From contig OY755181.1 in the NCBI GenBank assembly GCA_963576735.1, positions 3,596,001 through 3,660,000 of the forward strand: a stretch of 64,000 bases of DNA, in the 5' to 3' direction. Position 1 is the first letter of the stretch. The number at the start of each line of letters is the position of its first letter. Below are positions 41,935 through 52,819 of the stretch, piece by piece. The position numbers were made by a program, and so were the translations under genes. The notes under the pieces are model-generated. The model ran no database searches, was not told the DNA's origin, and was given only the letters and a program-made list of their open reading frames with translations. The DNA is from Bedellia somnulentella. Lineage: Eukaryota; Arthropoda; Insecta; Lepidoptera; Bedelliidae.

Positions 41935-42333
41935 GGTCACATCTTATTGACAATAACTGTTACACGATTTATAATTGTTTTTTTTACAATGGTCGCACTT
42001 GTCGTCAATGGTGAAATAGGCGCCGAGCCATCAACATCAAAAAAACTATAGCTACTTCACTTTCTTGCAGTAATTAAAACAAGGCTACTATAATTTGAAT
42101 CTTTTTGTTCATGAAAAGCTCATGTGGGGATTATTACTAATAAATAAAGAATAAATAAAGGAAATTATTAGTAATAATCTCTACATGAGGTTTTCATGAA
42201 CAAAAAGATTTAAATTATGTGATAGTTGGGCGTTTTTAACATTTGCATTCTATCTGAAAAGGTAGACAAGTGGCCTTCCGAATTATTAAAAATTCGGAGG
42301 TAGAAAACGCAAACACTACTTAAACGTGTAAAA

Positions 42334-42544
42334 GCTACGTGGGTGTACGTGAGAGGCGACTAACGGTATTGGGGCTTTTAAGCGATAGTTGGGCGATGCG
42401 GTTGGAGATCCATCAACAACAACCTTTATTTCACCATCTTTTCCCCACAAAAATGCCAAAAGTGGCTGAGGAATTTTTAATTCCCTAGCTCTGTCTACCC
42501 CTTCAAGGGATGTATAGCCGTGAGTATATGTATGTATGTATGTA
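42334..42544 (+). mobile_element. Family A SINE-like repeat, 5'-truncated
   Basis: It starts at ACGTGGGTGTACGTGAG and ends in (ATGT)n. It is nested in the family T copy. Confidence 0.8.
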
Positions 42545-42859
42545 AATTTTAATGTCTCGTCGCTTGTCCACGCCATCGAAGCCGCCATCTTTAATAAAAA
42601 GGTTCACGAGCTGCACTACCGCATCCACTGACAGTTGACATCGAACTGAATAAGCCGCCAACGTGTGAACACTGTTGGCGGGACGCGCCAAGATCCTTTG
42701 ATGTGTGGTAAAAAACCGACACCGCTCCGGATAGCTGGCCAACGTTGGCCACCAATCACCAACACCACCAATGTAGCGCCAAGTAGCCCTCTACACGCTG
42801 GCCCAATGCTTGGCCCAATGCTTGGCCCAATGATTGGCCCAATGTGTACTGCTACCATA
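42545..42859. repeat. Unclassified insertion with a 12-bp tandem repeat
   Basis: GC-richer than its surroundings. Four units of the TTGGCCCAATGC type lie at 42798-42844, after CTGGCCAACGTTGGCCACC. The frames over it give Gly-Pro repeats only because of the tandem unit. It is nested, with the family A copy, inside family T. Confidence 0.5.
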
Positions 42860-43020
42860 AAAAGAAATAAAGGATAGAAGAATTTCGCGCTGGCAGCCAT
42901 TGACTCGGTAGCTCAATTGGCAGAGCGACGGGGGCGTATACCCGAAGGTCGCGGGTTCGATTCCCGCCTGTGTCGAAATTTTTCTTTCCTTTATTTATTC
43001 TTTATTTATAAGGCTACTAT

Positions 43021-43930
43021 GTTTCGGAATCCATCCACTTAAATGCTTATTATCTTGATGTGAGCTCTCAAGGTGAGATACATTAGTGCTCGCATTAATC
43101 ATGTTTATCTGTTAATTTAGCTAGTATTCGCTTTGTCCTATCCGGAATACCTGTCTGTTCCGTATTATATGGGTTAAGCGGTTCCTTTACAACACAAATT
43201 GGCTATTAAGGCTCCGTATATTGTTAGTTCGATATACAGAGCTTTGCGGATAACCCGTTTTCATGTTTTACGGAAATAATAACAACTTTTAAATCGACGG
43301 TTGAACAAATTCAGAAATATATTTTCAATTGGGAAATCGAACTTTATGTAACAGAATAATAATGTGACGTATTCCATTAAATTATCTTACGGTAATGACC
43401 TTGATAAGGGGTGGGTAGCTAGATATTAGAAAAGCAAATCAAAAATAAGATTTTTTCTTAATTATCAATATTTATAAATTAAATCAATCATTGGAACTAT
43501 AATTCCACCACATAGTTCTTAATAGAAAATTAAGCAATCAAATGTAATGAAAAAGTATAACACAATACGATAATGTAAAAATAATAATATTTCTACTAAG
43601 CTATTCCTTTTTTATATTACCGTTTCTAAGACTATTCTAAAAGTCAACGAAGCGTTTTTTCTAAAGGACTATTTTACGTGCGTTCAAATTTACAGGCACA
43701 AAAAAGTATCGATGGCTAAAGAACAAAAAAGTACGTGTGGAAAATGTTGCGTTCTACTCGACGTGGGATGTTTTGTAAGTTTTATTTTTGCAGAAGCGAG
43801 CACTATCGAGCATTAGAAAATATCTTTGTGAATTAACTCGTTCCTGAAATAAAGTATCATTTTTCTTCTTTATAGTCGGGCCAGGGAATATTTATGCTAT
43901 TGGTAAAATAAATATTCTTGTATCTAACCA
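43021..43930. other. Nothing recognised
   Basis: No supported gene or repeat. Confidence 0.35.
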
Positions 43931-43944
43931 ATATGGATGGCTTT

Positions 43945-44087
43945 AGTATTTTCTAAGACTTCCACGATTGCACATTATAATTAAAACAACTATTGATTTT
44001 CGGATTTTTTAATCGCGTGTTATTACATGGTTTTTAAAGCCCGACGTTTCGAAAACTTTTCAGTTATCATGGTCACAGGAAAAAAGG
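43945..44087 (-). mobile_element. Short Penelope-like 3' end with 12-bp target duplication
   Basis: ATGGATGGCTTT flanks it (43933-43944, 44088-44099). It matches the terminal inverted copy of the element at 25042-27033 (CCCGACGTTTCGAAAACTTT) and includes the outer end GATTGCACATTATAATT. Confidence 0.85.
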
Positions 44088-44099
44088 ATGGATGGCTTT

Positions 44100-44200
44100 G
44101 TCACACAATTAGACCAAATGGAGAATAGGCTTAAAGAGGAAGAGGAGGCGTCCGAATCGTGAAATATACAAGAGCGTATGAAAAGATTGAAAAATTACAT
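44100..44200 (+). mobile_element. Family L LINE fragment, highly diverged
   Basis: GACCAAATGGAGAATAGGC and GAGGCGTCCGAATCGTGAAA parallel the block at 30168-30215 of family L. Confidence 0.45.
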
Positions 44201-44451
44201 GTTTGTGTGTTAAAAACATGCATGAAAATTGATCTGGGTCCTCTGAATTATTTAAGGAACGAAACTGAATGAGTTATTTATAACTTTTTATCCTATTTAT
44301 AAGTTTTCGTGGAAAACATTAAATTTTATTCTATTTTACTTGCTTAGGGTCAGAGCACTAGGGACAGGTCAACCTTAGCTTGGCTACTGTTCAAATTTTG
44401 TTGCAGATCTTGAATTCTACCTGATCATAGTAATTATCAATTTTACAATAG

Positions 44452-44645
44452 GTATCATCAGAAGGCTCCGAGTCACCCAAAAGGCAATGGGGAGTGTAAT
44501 GTCAGAAGTTTCACTACGCGATCGAATCCGTAACGAGGAGATCCGTACAAGAACCGGGGTCACTGACATAGCCCGAAGAGTTATTAAACTTAATTGGCAA
44601 TGGGCAGGGCACATTGCACGCAGAACTGATGGCCGTTTATCTGTA
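44452..44645 (+). pseudogene. RTE-like LINE, C-terminal fragment
   Basis: It reads RRLRVTQKAMGSVM, SLRDRIRNEEIRTRTGVTDI and WQWAGHIARRTDGR in one frame, then diverges. Same family as 8700-8940. Confidence 0.75.
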
Positions 44646-44649
44646 TAAT

Positions 44650-45970
44650 AAAGAGTAAAATTAAGCTTTCATTAAGCATGTCTGTGTATAAAAATACAAA
44701 ACAAACTTTAGTCTTTTTAAGCAACAGCGAAATAGAGTTAAGTTTCCTGGCTGCAAGTTCTGTTTTATCTGGAGCAAGGGGTAACAGTATATGTCGAGCA
44801 AAATAGGCAACCACGTCTGCATTAATTCCGCCTTTACCTCGCACTATCTCACTAAGCAAAACCGTCTACTATATAATGGTACCTATCCCGCGCATTTTCT
44901 ATGCACAAAATACGTTTTCGAGGTGATTTTGGAGCTCTATCTTAACTGGTTCATAGAATAAGTAATGCAAAATGATGGCGAATGTTTTCGGTTGTATAAG
45001 TGATTTGAAGTTATTGTCTTAAAATGTTTTCCAAGTGATTTTGTAAGTGGTTTCATGTAAAGTAATAGGAATATGACGAATGCATTTGCTTTGAATGCAA
45101 GACAGTAATTCGCAAATTTGATCATAATTCAAGCTAGAGTCAAATATCGTTTAGATGAAACGTATTATTGTAACAAACATTAAATTATTGGACAAATAAA
45201 TATTAGAATGATCTGACGTACTGTACCGGATAGAAAAAGTTTTTCGGTTTAGTAAGCAATGAAACCAACAATCGGTCAACCACTATCAAATATTGTTTAT
45301 TATTATAGTATAATATTTTCACCCAAAGATAGTGTAAAGTTAAAAAAATTCTCTTCACCTTATTGAAATCGTAACAACCCATATACGTACTGAGGGGCTC
45401 TGTCTGTCTAAACTGTCTCACGCGATACTATGTAGGCAGTCATTATATAGCCATTAGTTACAATTGGGATAAGCAAAATTGGTGTCTCGAACTCAATCTC
45501 GACCTTAATTTAAAAAAATCTATTAATAGTTTTTCATGTAAATTTAACTAGAAAATTTCAGTTACATAATTTGCCTGCTGCTTTACTTTCAGAATTGAAA
45601 AAAAAATATTTGCAATAAGCCCAGATGATAAAAGAAAAGTTTTATATTTTATGATATTCTTTACTATCGTTAAAATAATATATTTGAGGCTGTTTTTTAA
45701 TATTTTTTTACAGTATTTTTAGCAGTATTGCAAAAAAGAACTGATCATAAATCGTCACGTTTGTTAATGTACTTTTCTAATGCGGTTATAAATTGACAAT
45801 CTTAACAGCTATGTCAAATATGTAACATCATATTTCAGTATAAGAAGTATGTTCGCCCCGAGACGGTACGTAAGCTGTGTTTGAAAATACTAGAAGCTTT
45901 TCATGAAATTATTATCTTGAAATGGATTGATTAAATGTTGATGTTATTGCTAATTAAGACATTATCCGAA
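44650..45970. other. Nothing recognised
   Basis: Several 60-90 codon minus-strand frames occur but none shows a motif, a signal peptide or a plausible splice structure. Confidence 0.35.
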
Positions 45971-45973
45971 TTG

Positions 45974-46218
45974 ACATACACACATATATTAACGGCTATA
46001 AATCCCTAGAAGGGGTAGTCAGAGCTAAGGAATTAGAAATACCTCAGCCACTTTTCGGAAGTTGAGTGGGGAATAGATGGTGATATAAAGGTTGTTGGTG
46101 ATGGGTCTCCAACCGCATCGCCGAAGAATCTCATAAAAGCCCCAATACCGTTAGTCGCCTCTTACGTACACCCACCGGAAGAAATGGGGAAGTGCTATTC
46201 TAAGCCGACACTACACAA
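45974..46218 (-). mobile_element. Family A SINE-like repeat
   Basis: Full length, from the CACATATATTAACGGC end to GCCGACACTACACA; AGCAC subfamily. Confidence 0.83.
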
Positions 46219-46276
46219 CACTTAGAATTAAATATCAGAAGAATCTGACGATATTGATGATAATGATATTATATTT

Positions 46277-46337
46277 GAAGAGCTGCGTTGGATCGGCTTA
46301 GAATAGCACTTCATTTCTTTTTAGTGGGGGAACTACC
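46277..46337 (+). mobile_element. Family A 5' fragment
   Basis: GATCGGCTTAGAATAGCACT followed by a partial TTTAGTGGGGG; the rest is lost. Confidence 0.5.
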
Positions 46338-46339
46338 GT

Positions 46340-46990
46340 TCATGCAAAAAGGCGTGTCACAGTCACTCCTTTCCGGGATAAATACCGTAATTATTTTTGT
46401 GTATATTTATATAAAAGTTTGATGAATGTGTGCAATTTTAAAGTATAATTTCAAGCACGTGCAATAGTCCTTGCCTTCTTCAACAGGAATAACGAGCGCG
46501 AGAAAAAGCATAAAACCAAGTAAGAATGTGGCATATTTTAATAATATTCTTCGTATGTTTCTAAATCGCCAACTGCACTTATGACTCGAGACCGCTGTGA
46601 AATGCTAAGCTGCGCTATTAGTCACAAGTATAATAACAAAGAATGCAAAGGAGCAGAGTAATGTTGGAGTATTATTCATAGTGTTCGTACCTACAATAGA
46701 ACGGATACGCTTAGAAATATCCTAGTTTGAGCTCTCAATACTTATGTGGTTCAACTATTTTATTATATTGCATTGTGTTAAGCAATACGAGATATTGTTT
46801 GTGTTCTTTTACTCTCAGTTATTTTAATTGATGTTTGAATTTGTTTGATTTCAAAAAACCTCTTTTAGTTCTTTTCTTTCAATCTAACGAGTGATAATTG
46901 GACATATGCTAAGCCTAACTAAGCCTGAATAAAAAAATTCGAATATTTGATAGGATGGTAAAATGGATTGTACGGTCGTACTTATCAAAG
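46340..46990. other. Nothing recognised
   Basis: No supported feature. Confidence 0.3.
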
Positions 46991-47010
46991 TAATCGGAAG
47001 TACAAAATAA

Positions 47011-47108
47011 GTTACATACATACATATTCTCACGCCGTTAGTTCCCATTGGGGTAGGCAGAGACTATCGATCGCCACTTTGTACGATCCTGGCAAACCTC
47101 TCTAGCGG
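47011..47108 (-). mobile_element. Family L LINE, 98-bp 3' end with 19-bp target duplication
   Basis: AATCGGAAGTACAAAATAA flanks it perfectly (46992-47010, 47109-47127). It contains only the last codons and the CACTTTGTACGATCC to TACATACATATTCTCACG end. Confidence 0.92.
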
Positions 47109-47292
47109 AATCGGAAGTACAAAATAATGTTATAAAAAAAAACTACATAAATATTATTTAACGTATATGTATTTTTTAACCTTATACAATAACAATTAAG
47201 CTTTTATGCTAGTGCTTTCGTAATAGAAATAAACATGAATATATTAGTATATTCATTCAGTTATCTAAAATATATAATCCACGTGTCTGAGT

Positions 47293-47423
47293 CATCACCA
47301 ACAACCTTTATTTTTACCACCTTTTCCCCACGCAACTTCAAAAAGTGGCTGAGGGATTTATAATTCCTTAGCTCTGGCTACCCCTTCTAGGGATTAATAG
47401 CCGTGAGTATATGAGATGATGAG
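47293..47423 (+). mobile_element. Family A SINE-like repeat, 5'-truncated, 12-bp target duplication
   Basis: ACGTGTCTGAGT flanks it (47281-47292, 47424-47435). Only the 3' half is present (from CATCACCAACAACC), the classic result of incomplete target-primed reverse transcription. The tail ATATGAGATGAT has lost the ATGT repeat. Confidence 0.88.
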
Positions 47424-47435
47424 ACGTGTCTGAGT

Positions 47436-47568
47436 GTCTGAGAAAAGGTTTCTAACTATTTTTTTACTTCTAAGTAATAAGGGTTGTCCACCCCCAATAT
47501 TTTATTTTATTTTGTAGACTACAAATAATTGATATGGCAAAACAACGTTTGCCGGGTCAGCTAGTATA
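47436..47568 (-). repeat. Common lepidopteran retroposon end
   Basis: The reverse complement begins ACTAGCTGACCCGGCAAACG and TTGTTTTGCCATATC, a motif found at the edge of RTE-like repeats in many Lepidoptera. A related edge is at 57235. Confidence 0.6.
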
Positions 47569-47661
47569 TAATTTAAATCTTTTTGTTCATGAAAACCTCA
47601 TGTGAGGTTCGATTCCCGCCTGCGTCGAAATTTTTCTTACCTTTATTTATTCTTTATTTAT
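47569..47661 (+). mobile_element. 93-bp family T derivative
   Basis: An 11-bp target duplication CAGCTAGTATA lies at 47558-47568 and 47662-47672. It consists of the inverted 5' edge (TAATTTAAATCTTTTTGTTC), the tRNA 3' edge (GGTTCGATTCCCGCC) and the tail. Confidence 0.88.
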
Positions 47662-47679
47662 CAGCTAGTATAGTTATAT

Positions 47680-48465
47680 AATAGTCAATAACGATATGTT
47701 ATTATGATACAGATATAATAAGGTGCATTTGTGGCAGTTTAGCGATTAAAAAATTTGAAAACCTATTACGGCTTCTCTGTAAAAGACGTATTCAGACTAT
47801 TTTAGAATAGATTAACACTTATGAAGTGATGATTGAGCATTTTAAAAGAGTGAAAACTTCTAAGATAATAATTATTAGTTTTACAATAAAGTATTTTCTA
47901 TACAATTCTAAATGTAAATGCTACCATTTAACATTTTAAATTATATACTTCCATACACCGTTTGTGTAGCTTTAATTTCACTCCGGGAGCGACTTGAAAT
48001 TTCCTTATTACTTTAAGTCTTCCTCCGCGCAAACAAGAAACTCTAAATTTCATGCAAATTACTCTCTTTACGCTGCCGTGTCTTAATGATAGATCGGCTA
48101 ATATATCTTATACTAATACATCGTATTTTTACCTTAGGCTTTGAATATTTTACCGGGTTATTTGGCTACGTTAATATTGCATTATAATACAATAAGTTCA
48201 AAAAATAAAAAAAAGTTTAAGAATAAAATTTAGTTTGCTATTGTTGAACATTTCATTTTACTGCTTCTTACTACAGATTATTCCATGTTAAAGCACATTA
48301 ATGATATTGTACAAAATTACACATACATATTATAATAGACTCCAGATTTAATAATTATTGTTTTACCCGGCCGGCTTAGAATGTTACCGCATGTTTGGCC
48401 AATTCGCTACATTCACATCGACGTAAGGTGAAAATTAATTCACTGTTCATTTCTTTTAGAATAAA
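47680..48465. other. Nothing recognised
   Basis: No supported feature; a tiny family A remnant (CGGCTTAGAATGT) is at 48370. Confidence 0.3.
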
Positions 48466-48467
48466 AT

Positions 48468-48610
48468 AGAATAGAAAACTCTTTATTGCACATCAAATAT
48501 GGACAAATATTTACAAATACACAGAATGAATTAACAAAAGTATAATTGGCGGTCTTATCACTAAAAGCGAACTCTTCCAGACGACCTATGAATGGAGAGG
48601 TCAATAAATT
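48468..48610 (-). repeat. LINE 3' tail (jockey/CR1-type), truncated copy
   Basis: AGAAAACTCTTTATTGCACA then GGCGGTCTTATCACTAAAAG, as at 1956-2090. Confidence 0.7.
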
Positions 48611-48782
48611 ACAGTCATGTGAGATAAATGTACAACAACATGGTGAAACTGATAACTATGCGTTAATCTACACAAACAATACAACAATCCAGTCATAGTT
48701 AAATCTAGTTATAAAATAATAAACTATTAACAAACATATAAATACATATGATACAATAAATTAAAACTTTTAATACATATCA

Positions 48783-49748
48783 ATATCGTCTTCGCATGGG
48801 GTGCAGAAGCTTGTCACTCGTATTCTAAGTTTTGATGGTGACAGTTTTAGCATCCCATTCGCCGATGAGGCTTTTCAGCTGTGGCGAGCCCGTTGCCCGG
48901 CAGGAGATTGCCCAGAGAAGCCCAGCGTACAGCGCTCCTGGGATGAGGAACTATGCAAGTCCTCCCTCGGTGGGTTGTTGGCGCAGAGCTCGGGAGCGGA
49001 GCTTGCTCGTCTGAGAGCAGTCTCTCAGCCGGAGTCGGGTGCTTGGTTGCATGCGTTGCCAATGGTTGCAAATGGCAACTTGTCATCTCCGCATTTAGGT
49101 ACATTTCTAGACAACTACTCCTTGCGTGTAGCCGTGGCGCTTCGTCTTGGATGCAACATATGTGAGCCACACCGCTGTATTTGTGGTTCATCGGTCGATT
49201 CGCTGGGGCGTCATGGGCTACATTGTGTCAAAAGCGCAGGGAGACTCTCCCGCCATCACTCAATCAATGACATCGTCCGGAGGGCTCTCGTTTCTGCTGA
49301 CATTCCATCCGTTTTGGAACCATCAGGTTTGTGCCGCAGCGACGGGAAACGTCCGGACGGTCTCACTTTAATACCGTGGGAAAGAGGTCGTTGCCTTTTA
49401 TGGGATGCTACGTGTGTATGTACATTGGCGGCATCCCACATTAGCTCCACAAGTTTAACTCCTGGGGCCGCGGCGGAAATGGCAGCGCGGCAAAAATCAA
49501 TAAAGTACGCGCAGCTGATAGGGAGTTACTGGTTTGTACCATTAGCCTTCGAGACAATGGGGGTGTGGGGATCGCAGGGTAGAAACTTTGTTAGGCAAAT
49601 TGGTCGTCGTTTGAGGGATCAGGGAATGGACTACCGCTCAGGGGCATTTCTGGTCCAGAGGATTTCGCTCGCTGTGCAGCATGGAAATGCTGCCAGTGTG
49701 ATGGGAACCTTTGGGCCGGGTATGACTTGGGGCGGTTTGTTTGCCTAA
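48783..49748 (+). CDS. Retroelement C-terminal domain with zinc knuckle and PD-(D/E)XK-like endonuclease motif, N-terminally truncated
   Basis: The frame is open from about 48783, with no true ATG; the first codons belong to the interior of a longer protein. It runs 315 or more residues to a stop at 49746-49748. Counting from 48801, a cysteine/histidine cluster CNICEPHRCICG...RHGLHC spans 118-142. It is followed by GKRPDGLTLIPW (Pro-Asp at 185-186) and LLWDATC (Asp202). A zinc knuckle before R/KPD-xn-D is the layout of the restriction-like endonuclease of R2/R4-type retrotransposons (family knowledge). The 15-residue spacing is one longer than usual, and the lysine of the motif is not obvious. 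Similar frames occur widely in arthropod and mollusc retroelement proteins (recollection). No RT precedes it here. Its GC content is clearly above the surroundings, and the intact frame suggests youth. Confidence 0.6.
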   Translation: MSSSHGVQKLVTRILSFDGDSFSIPFADEAFQLWRARCPAGDCPEKPSVQRSWDEELCKSSLGGLLAQSSGAELARLRAVSQPESGAWLHALPMVANGNLSSPHLGTFLDNYSLRVAVALRLGCNICEPHRCICGSSVDSLGRHGLHCVKSAGRLSRHHSINDIVRRALVSADIPSVLEPSGLCRSDGKRPDGLTLIPWERGRCLLWDATCVCTLAASHISSTSLTPGAAAEMAARQKSIKYAQLIGSYWFVPLAFETMGVWGSQGRNFVRQIGRRLRDQGMDYRSGAFLVQRISLAVQHGNAASVMGTFGPGMTWGGLFA

Positions 49749-49759
49749 TTTTGTCGTGT

Positions 49760-50110
49760 TACTTTTAATATTTTTCTATTATATTTCTGTGTAATATGGT
49801 AAATTTCTTTCTTTGTTTGTAAGATTATGAATATATTGAGTACCTGAATAAAACATCACAATATTATGATATATAATTTTATTTATATACTTAATAAATA
49901 TAATTTAATTTGCAACAGTATTATAGCGTTTCAGTGAGGTAGTACCATATCTTTGAAAATAGATTTGTGTTATACAATAGCTTTTGTAGTAACGAACGGC
50001 TAAGCCAGATATTTTGACTAAGGTGTAGAGTAAGGCTGTGCGAGTCATATGGGCTCGTCTTGGCAAGAGTTTACATGACAATGTTTTCAATGGGATTTAA
50101 TCTCTTCTTG
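49760..50110. other. 3' flank of the endonuclease frame; nothing else recognised
   Basis: An AATAAA near 49848 could end the element's transcript. No gene seen. Confidence 0.3.
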
Positions 50111-50119
50111 TAAGTTGTA

Positions 50120-50640
50120 TATAGCAATTTTTAACAAGGAGTACCTTTGCATATATATATAGGGCATCAAGTTTTAGATCAAATTAGACCTCTAGCGTCA
50201 AAATGGAAAATTACAGGTTTCATACAAACTCTATCCTAGTTGAAGGGGTTGGGGGATGAAAGTTACAAGTTTTATATTTTTTTTCTTGTTTGTGTGCTAA
50301 TACTAGCTTACAAACAAAATTTCAGAAAATACCCTAAGAATTTTGATGATCATCAGTGAGTCAGTGACAAAATCAGCGTTTTTTAGATATAAATAAAATC
50401 TGAAGTATAAAAGCTACCGTTATCAAAATTTATATTTTCAATAAGTCCGCTATTGACAGTATATCCAGAATTTTTTTGATTTAGCACGATCCAAAACCCA
50501 AGTTATGAGGGTTCAAAAAAACGACGAAGCGCTTCGAGAAAAGGTAGGTGGTGCCCGTGCGCTTCGCTTGGCTTGACTTGGATACTAATATTATAAATGT
50601 AAATGTAAGTTTTATTGTTACACTTTCGCGCAAAAAATAC
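50120..50640 (-). repeat. Probable retroposon 3' region, decayed
   Basis: GTGCGCTTCGCTTGGC and then TACTAATATTATAAATGTAA resemble the end of RTE-type repeats in Lepidoptera; the part to the left has the low-complexity look of such untranslated regions. Weak evidence. Confidence 0.35.
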
Positions 50641-50649
50641 TAAACTGGT

Positions 50650-51100
50650 CATCATAAAATATCACAAGGTACTTTAAAAACTTTTCACTTATTAAAAAAA
50701 AAGGTTTTTTCGAACAATCTCAGAATTTGACTACTTTTACATTCCAAAAATGAAGGAGGACGCAAGTAGATTATCTTCTTATGAGAAATCCATATGCCCC
50801 TCTGCTATGTAATTGAACAAGGCTTTGAATAACAAAATTAAGGCAGGATATACTTGGTACAATTATATCAGTTTTTTTTTTAAACCTTGAATCCCAATTT
50901 TTCCCTCTAACCTTCCAATTCAAAAGGTTAAGTTTGTTGTTAAGATTAGCTTTGCTGATACAATAAAAATACAGGATTGCAGACATTACAGGTAACGGGA
51001 GTGCGTTTAGAAAAGCCATGCTTCTCGCACGGACAATATTAGACTGTTCATAAGTGTCTATTGCTCGGAATTTACACATATTTGCCAGACGAAAAAACAT
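50650..51100. other. Nothing recognised
   Basis: A 114-codon minus-strand frame (50771-51115) shows no motif. Part of it includes LLNWKVRGKNWDSRFKKK, unlike any family I recognise. Confidence 0.3.
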
Positions 51101-51107
51101 ATAATAT

Positions 51108-51348
51108 ACATACATATACTCACGGCTATAAATCCTTAGAAGGGGTAGCCAGAGCTAAGGAATAAGAAATTCCTCAGCCATTTTTGGAAAGTTTAGTTGG
51201 GAAAAGATGGTAAAATAAGGGTTGTTGGTGATGGGTCTCCAACCACTCGCCCAAAAGTCCCTTAAAAACCCCAATATCGTTAGCCGCCTCTTACGTACAC
51301 CCACCGGAAGAAATGGGGTAGTGTTATTCTAAGCCGACACTACACAGC
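51108..51348 (-). mobile_element. Family A SINE-like repeat
   Basis: Full length, AGCAC-like subfamily; edges ACATACATATACTCACGGC and GCCGACACTACACAGC. Confidence 0.85.
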
Positions 51349-51354
51349 CAATAG

Positions 51355-52025
51355 AATATATAATTTCATAAATATTGTTTAAGTTAAGCATTCTTTAGAA
51401 CTGTAATAAATAAAACTTAATAAAATTTGCCTTCTATTTTACTGCGAAAAGCAAAACTATTACATTAATAAAATAATTTTCAAAATAATGCATTTCATTG
51501 TGCAACTTGTACAAAGAACAAAGAAAGATAAGCGCTTTATATTCTGAATTTAATTTAAAATGTATTTGTGAAATCAAAGCGGGTTAATTCTAAGTTATGT
51601 TTGTCGTGCATATTAAACTCTCGGAAGGAAATGTTTTAATTATTTCAACTACAACCAGTCACGTTAGCAGCGTACATCTTCATTAGACTGTGACTGGTTA
51701 GTTGGAATTTATGCGAGTAATTCTAAAGGAGAAGAGATTATCAGTAATTTGGAACTAATAGATAGTTATCATTTTATTTGAAAGCAGTGATAGTGTAATT
51801 TTTTGTCATTTTCAATTCTAATTTATAGTCATGGGTATCGTATATGTATGTTATCATTTATGAAGGCTAACATTTAGTAATGATAGAAAATTTTCATAGA
51901 AACAAGCTTAACATAAAAACGTATTTTACTTAGAAAATAAAAGATTAATAAACGTATGTGTCTGGTGCCTATGTAGCATTTTTGTGTTGTCTTGTAATCA
52001 AATAAATGATTAAAGCGTTTAAATA
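51355..52025. other. Nothing recognised
   Basis: No supported feature. Confidence 0.3.
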
Positions 52026-52032
52026 TTGGTTT

Positions 52033-52815
52033 GCAGTGTCGCCTTAGTGTAGCACTACTCCATTTTTGGCTATGGGTGATCATAAAAGGAGACTAAGGGT
52101 TTTGGGGTCTTTTGAAGGTCAGGCTACCTCTTTTAGGGATTTATAGTAATGAACACTGATCGGATTAGGTAGAGCGATTTAGGTTCATTGACCGCAAACA
52201 TTAATGTTAATATGGATACTCCACGGGATTCCGAATAATACTCCGGGATTCGATGAATACTCCGCGATTCGATTATTATAATTATTTTTATCAATAAGTA
52301 TAAAAAATGGTATATTTTTTTGTCAAACGCGTGACGTTGCCGCTTTAAATAGAAAATTGTTTTTTTTTTGTTTCAATAACTTAATTATTGTTTAATCGTG
52401 TTGGTCATTTTAATTAAGATTATATTGTTGTTAAATACAAATAGTTTGTTATTTTCAATCATGTTTAGATTTTTGAGGAATAAATAATTTGTATTATGTT
52501 CGTGTACAACTTCAGAATTAAAACGTTAAATGATTGTTGATTTTTGTATAAATATAAGAAATTGTTACATAAAAAAATATATGTGGTTTAACGTATCAAG
52601 TTTCTATCTATTTATTATATCATCCTTAAACCCGTCCTTTTAATTATAGGAAGTGTATGCTTTCATTACTCCCTAAGACGTAAACAGATTTTTATTATTA
52701 TCCTACTTAAAAAAGAAATCCCGGGATTCGGGGAATATCCATATTATTCTTTCATATGGCAAGTACATAAAATAGCTCTGCCTACTCCGATCACTGGTAA
52801 TGAATATATGTATTT
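52033..52815 (+). mobile_element. Family A SINE-like repeat split by a hAT element
   Basis: The left part 52033-52153 ends TTAGGGATTTATAGTAATGAA. The right part 52797-52815 resumes GTAATGAATATATGTA, a diverged form of the family A GCCGTGAGTATATGTA end. An internal deletion of about 90 bp is also present. Confidence 0.8.
52154..52796. mobile_element. Non-autonomous hAT element, 643 bp
   Basis: Perfect 8-bp target duplication GTAATGAA (52146-52153, 52797-52804). The termini CACTGATCGGATTAGG and, inverted, CAGTGATCGGAGTAGG fit the hAT pattern (8-bp duplication, CA-TG-type ends). Subterminal repeats of CGGGATTCG occur at both sides (52214-52257, 52715-52730). No transposase frame. Confidence 0.9.
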
Positions 52816-52819
52816 ATAT

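Larger units (their letters stand above)
42092..43009 (+). mobile_element. Family T composite retroposon containing later insertions
   Basis: An 11-bp target duplication AAGGCTACTAT lies at 42081-42091 and 43010-43020. The order is inverted tail, tail, spacer to 42333, then foreign sequence 42334-42859. The spacer resumes at AAAGAAATAAAGGATAGAAG, followed by a full tRNA-like module (about 42902-42975) and the 3' tail. The structure matches the copies at 6724 and 28715 once the foreign part is removed. Confidence 0.82.

Noticed and set aside
42616..42900. 94-codon minus-strand frame with Ile-Gly-Pro repeats
   Set aside because: The repeat peptide comes only from a 12-bp tandem DNA repeat and overlaps a family T boundary.
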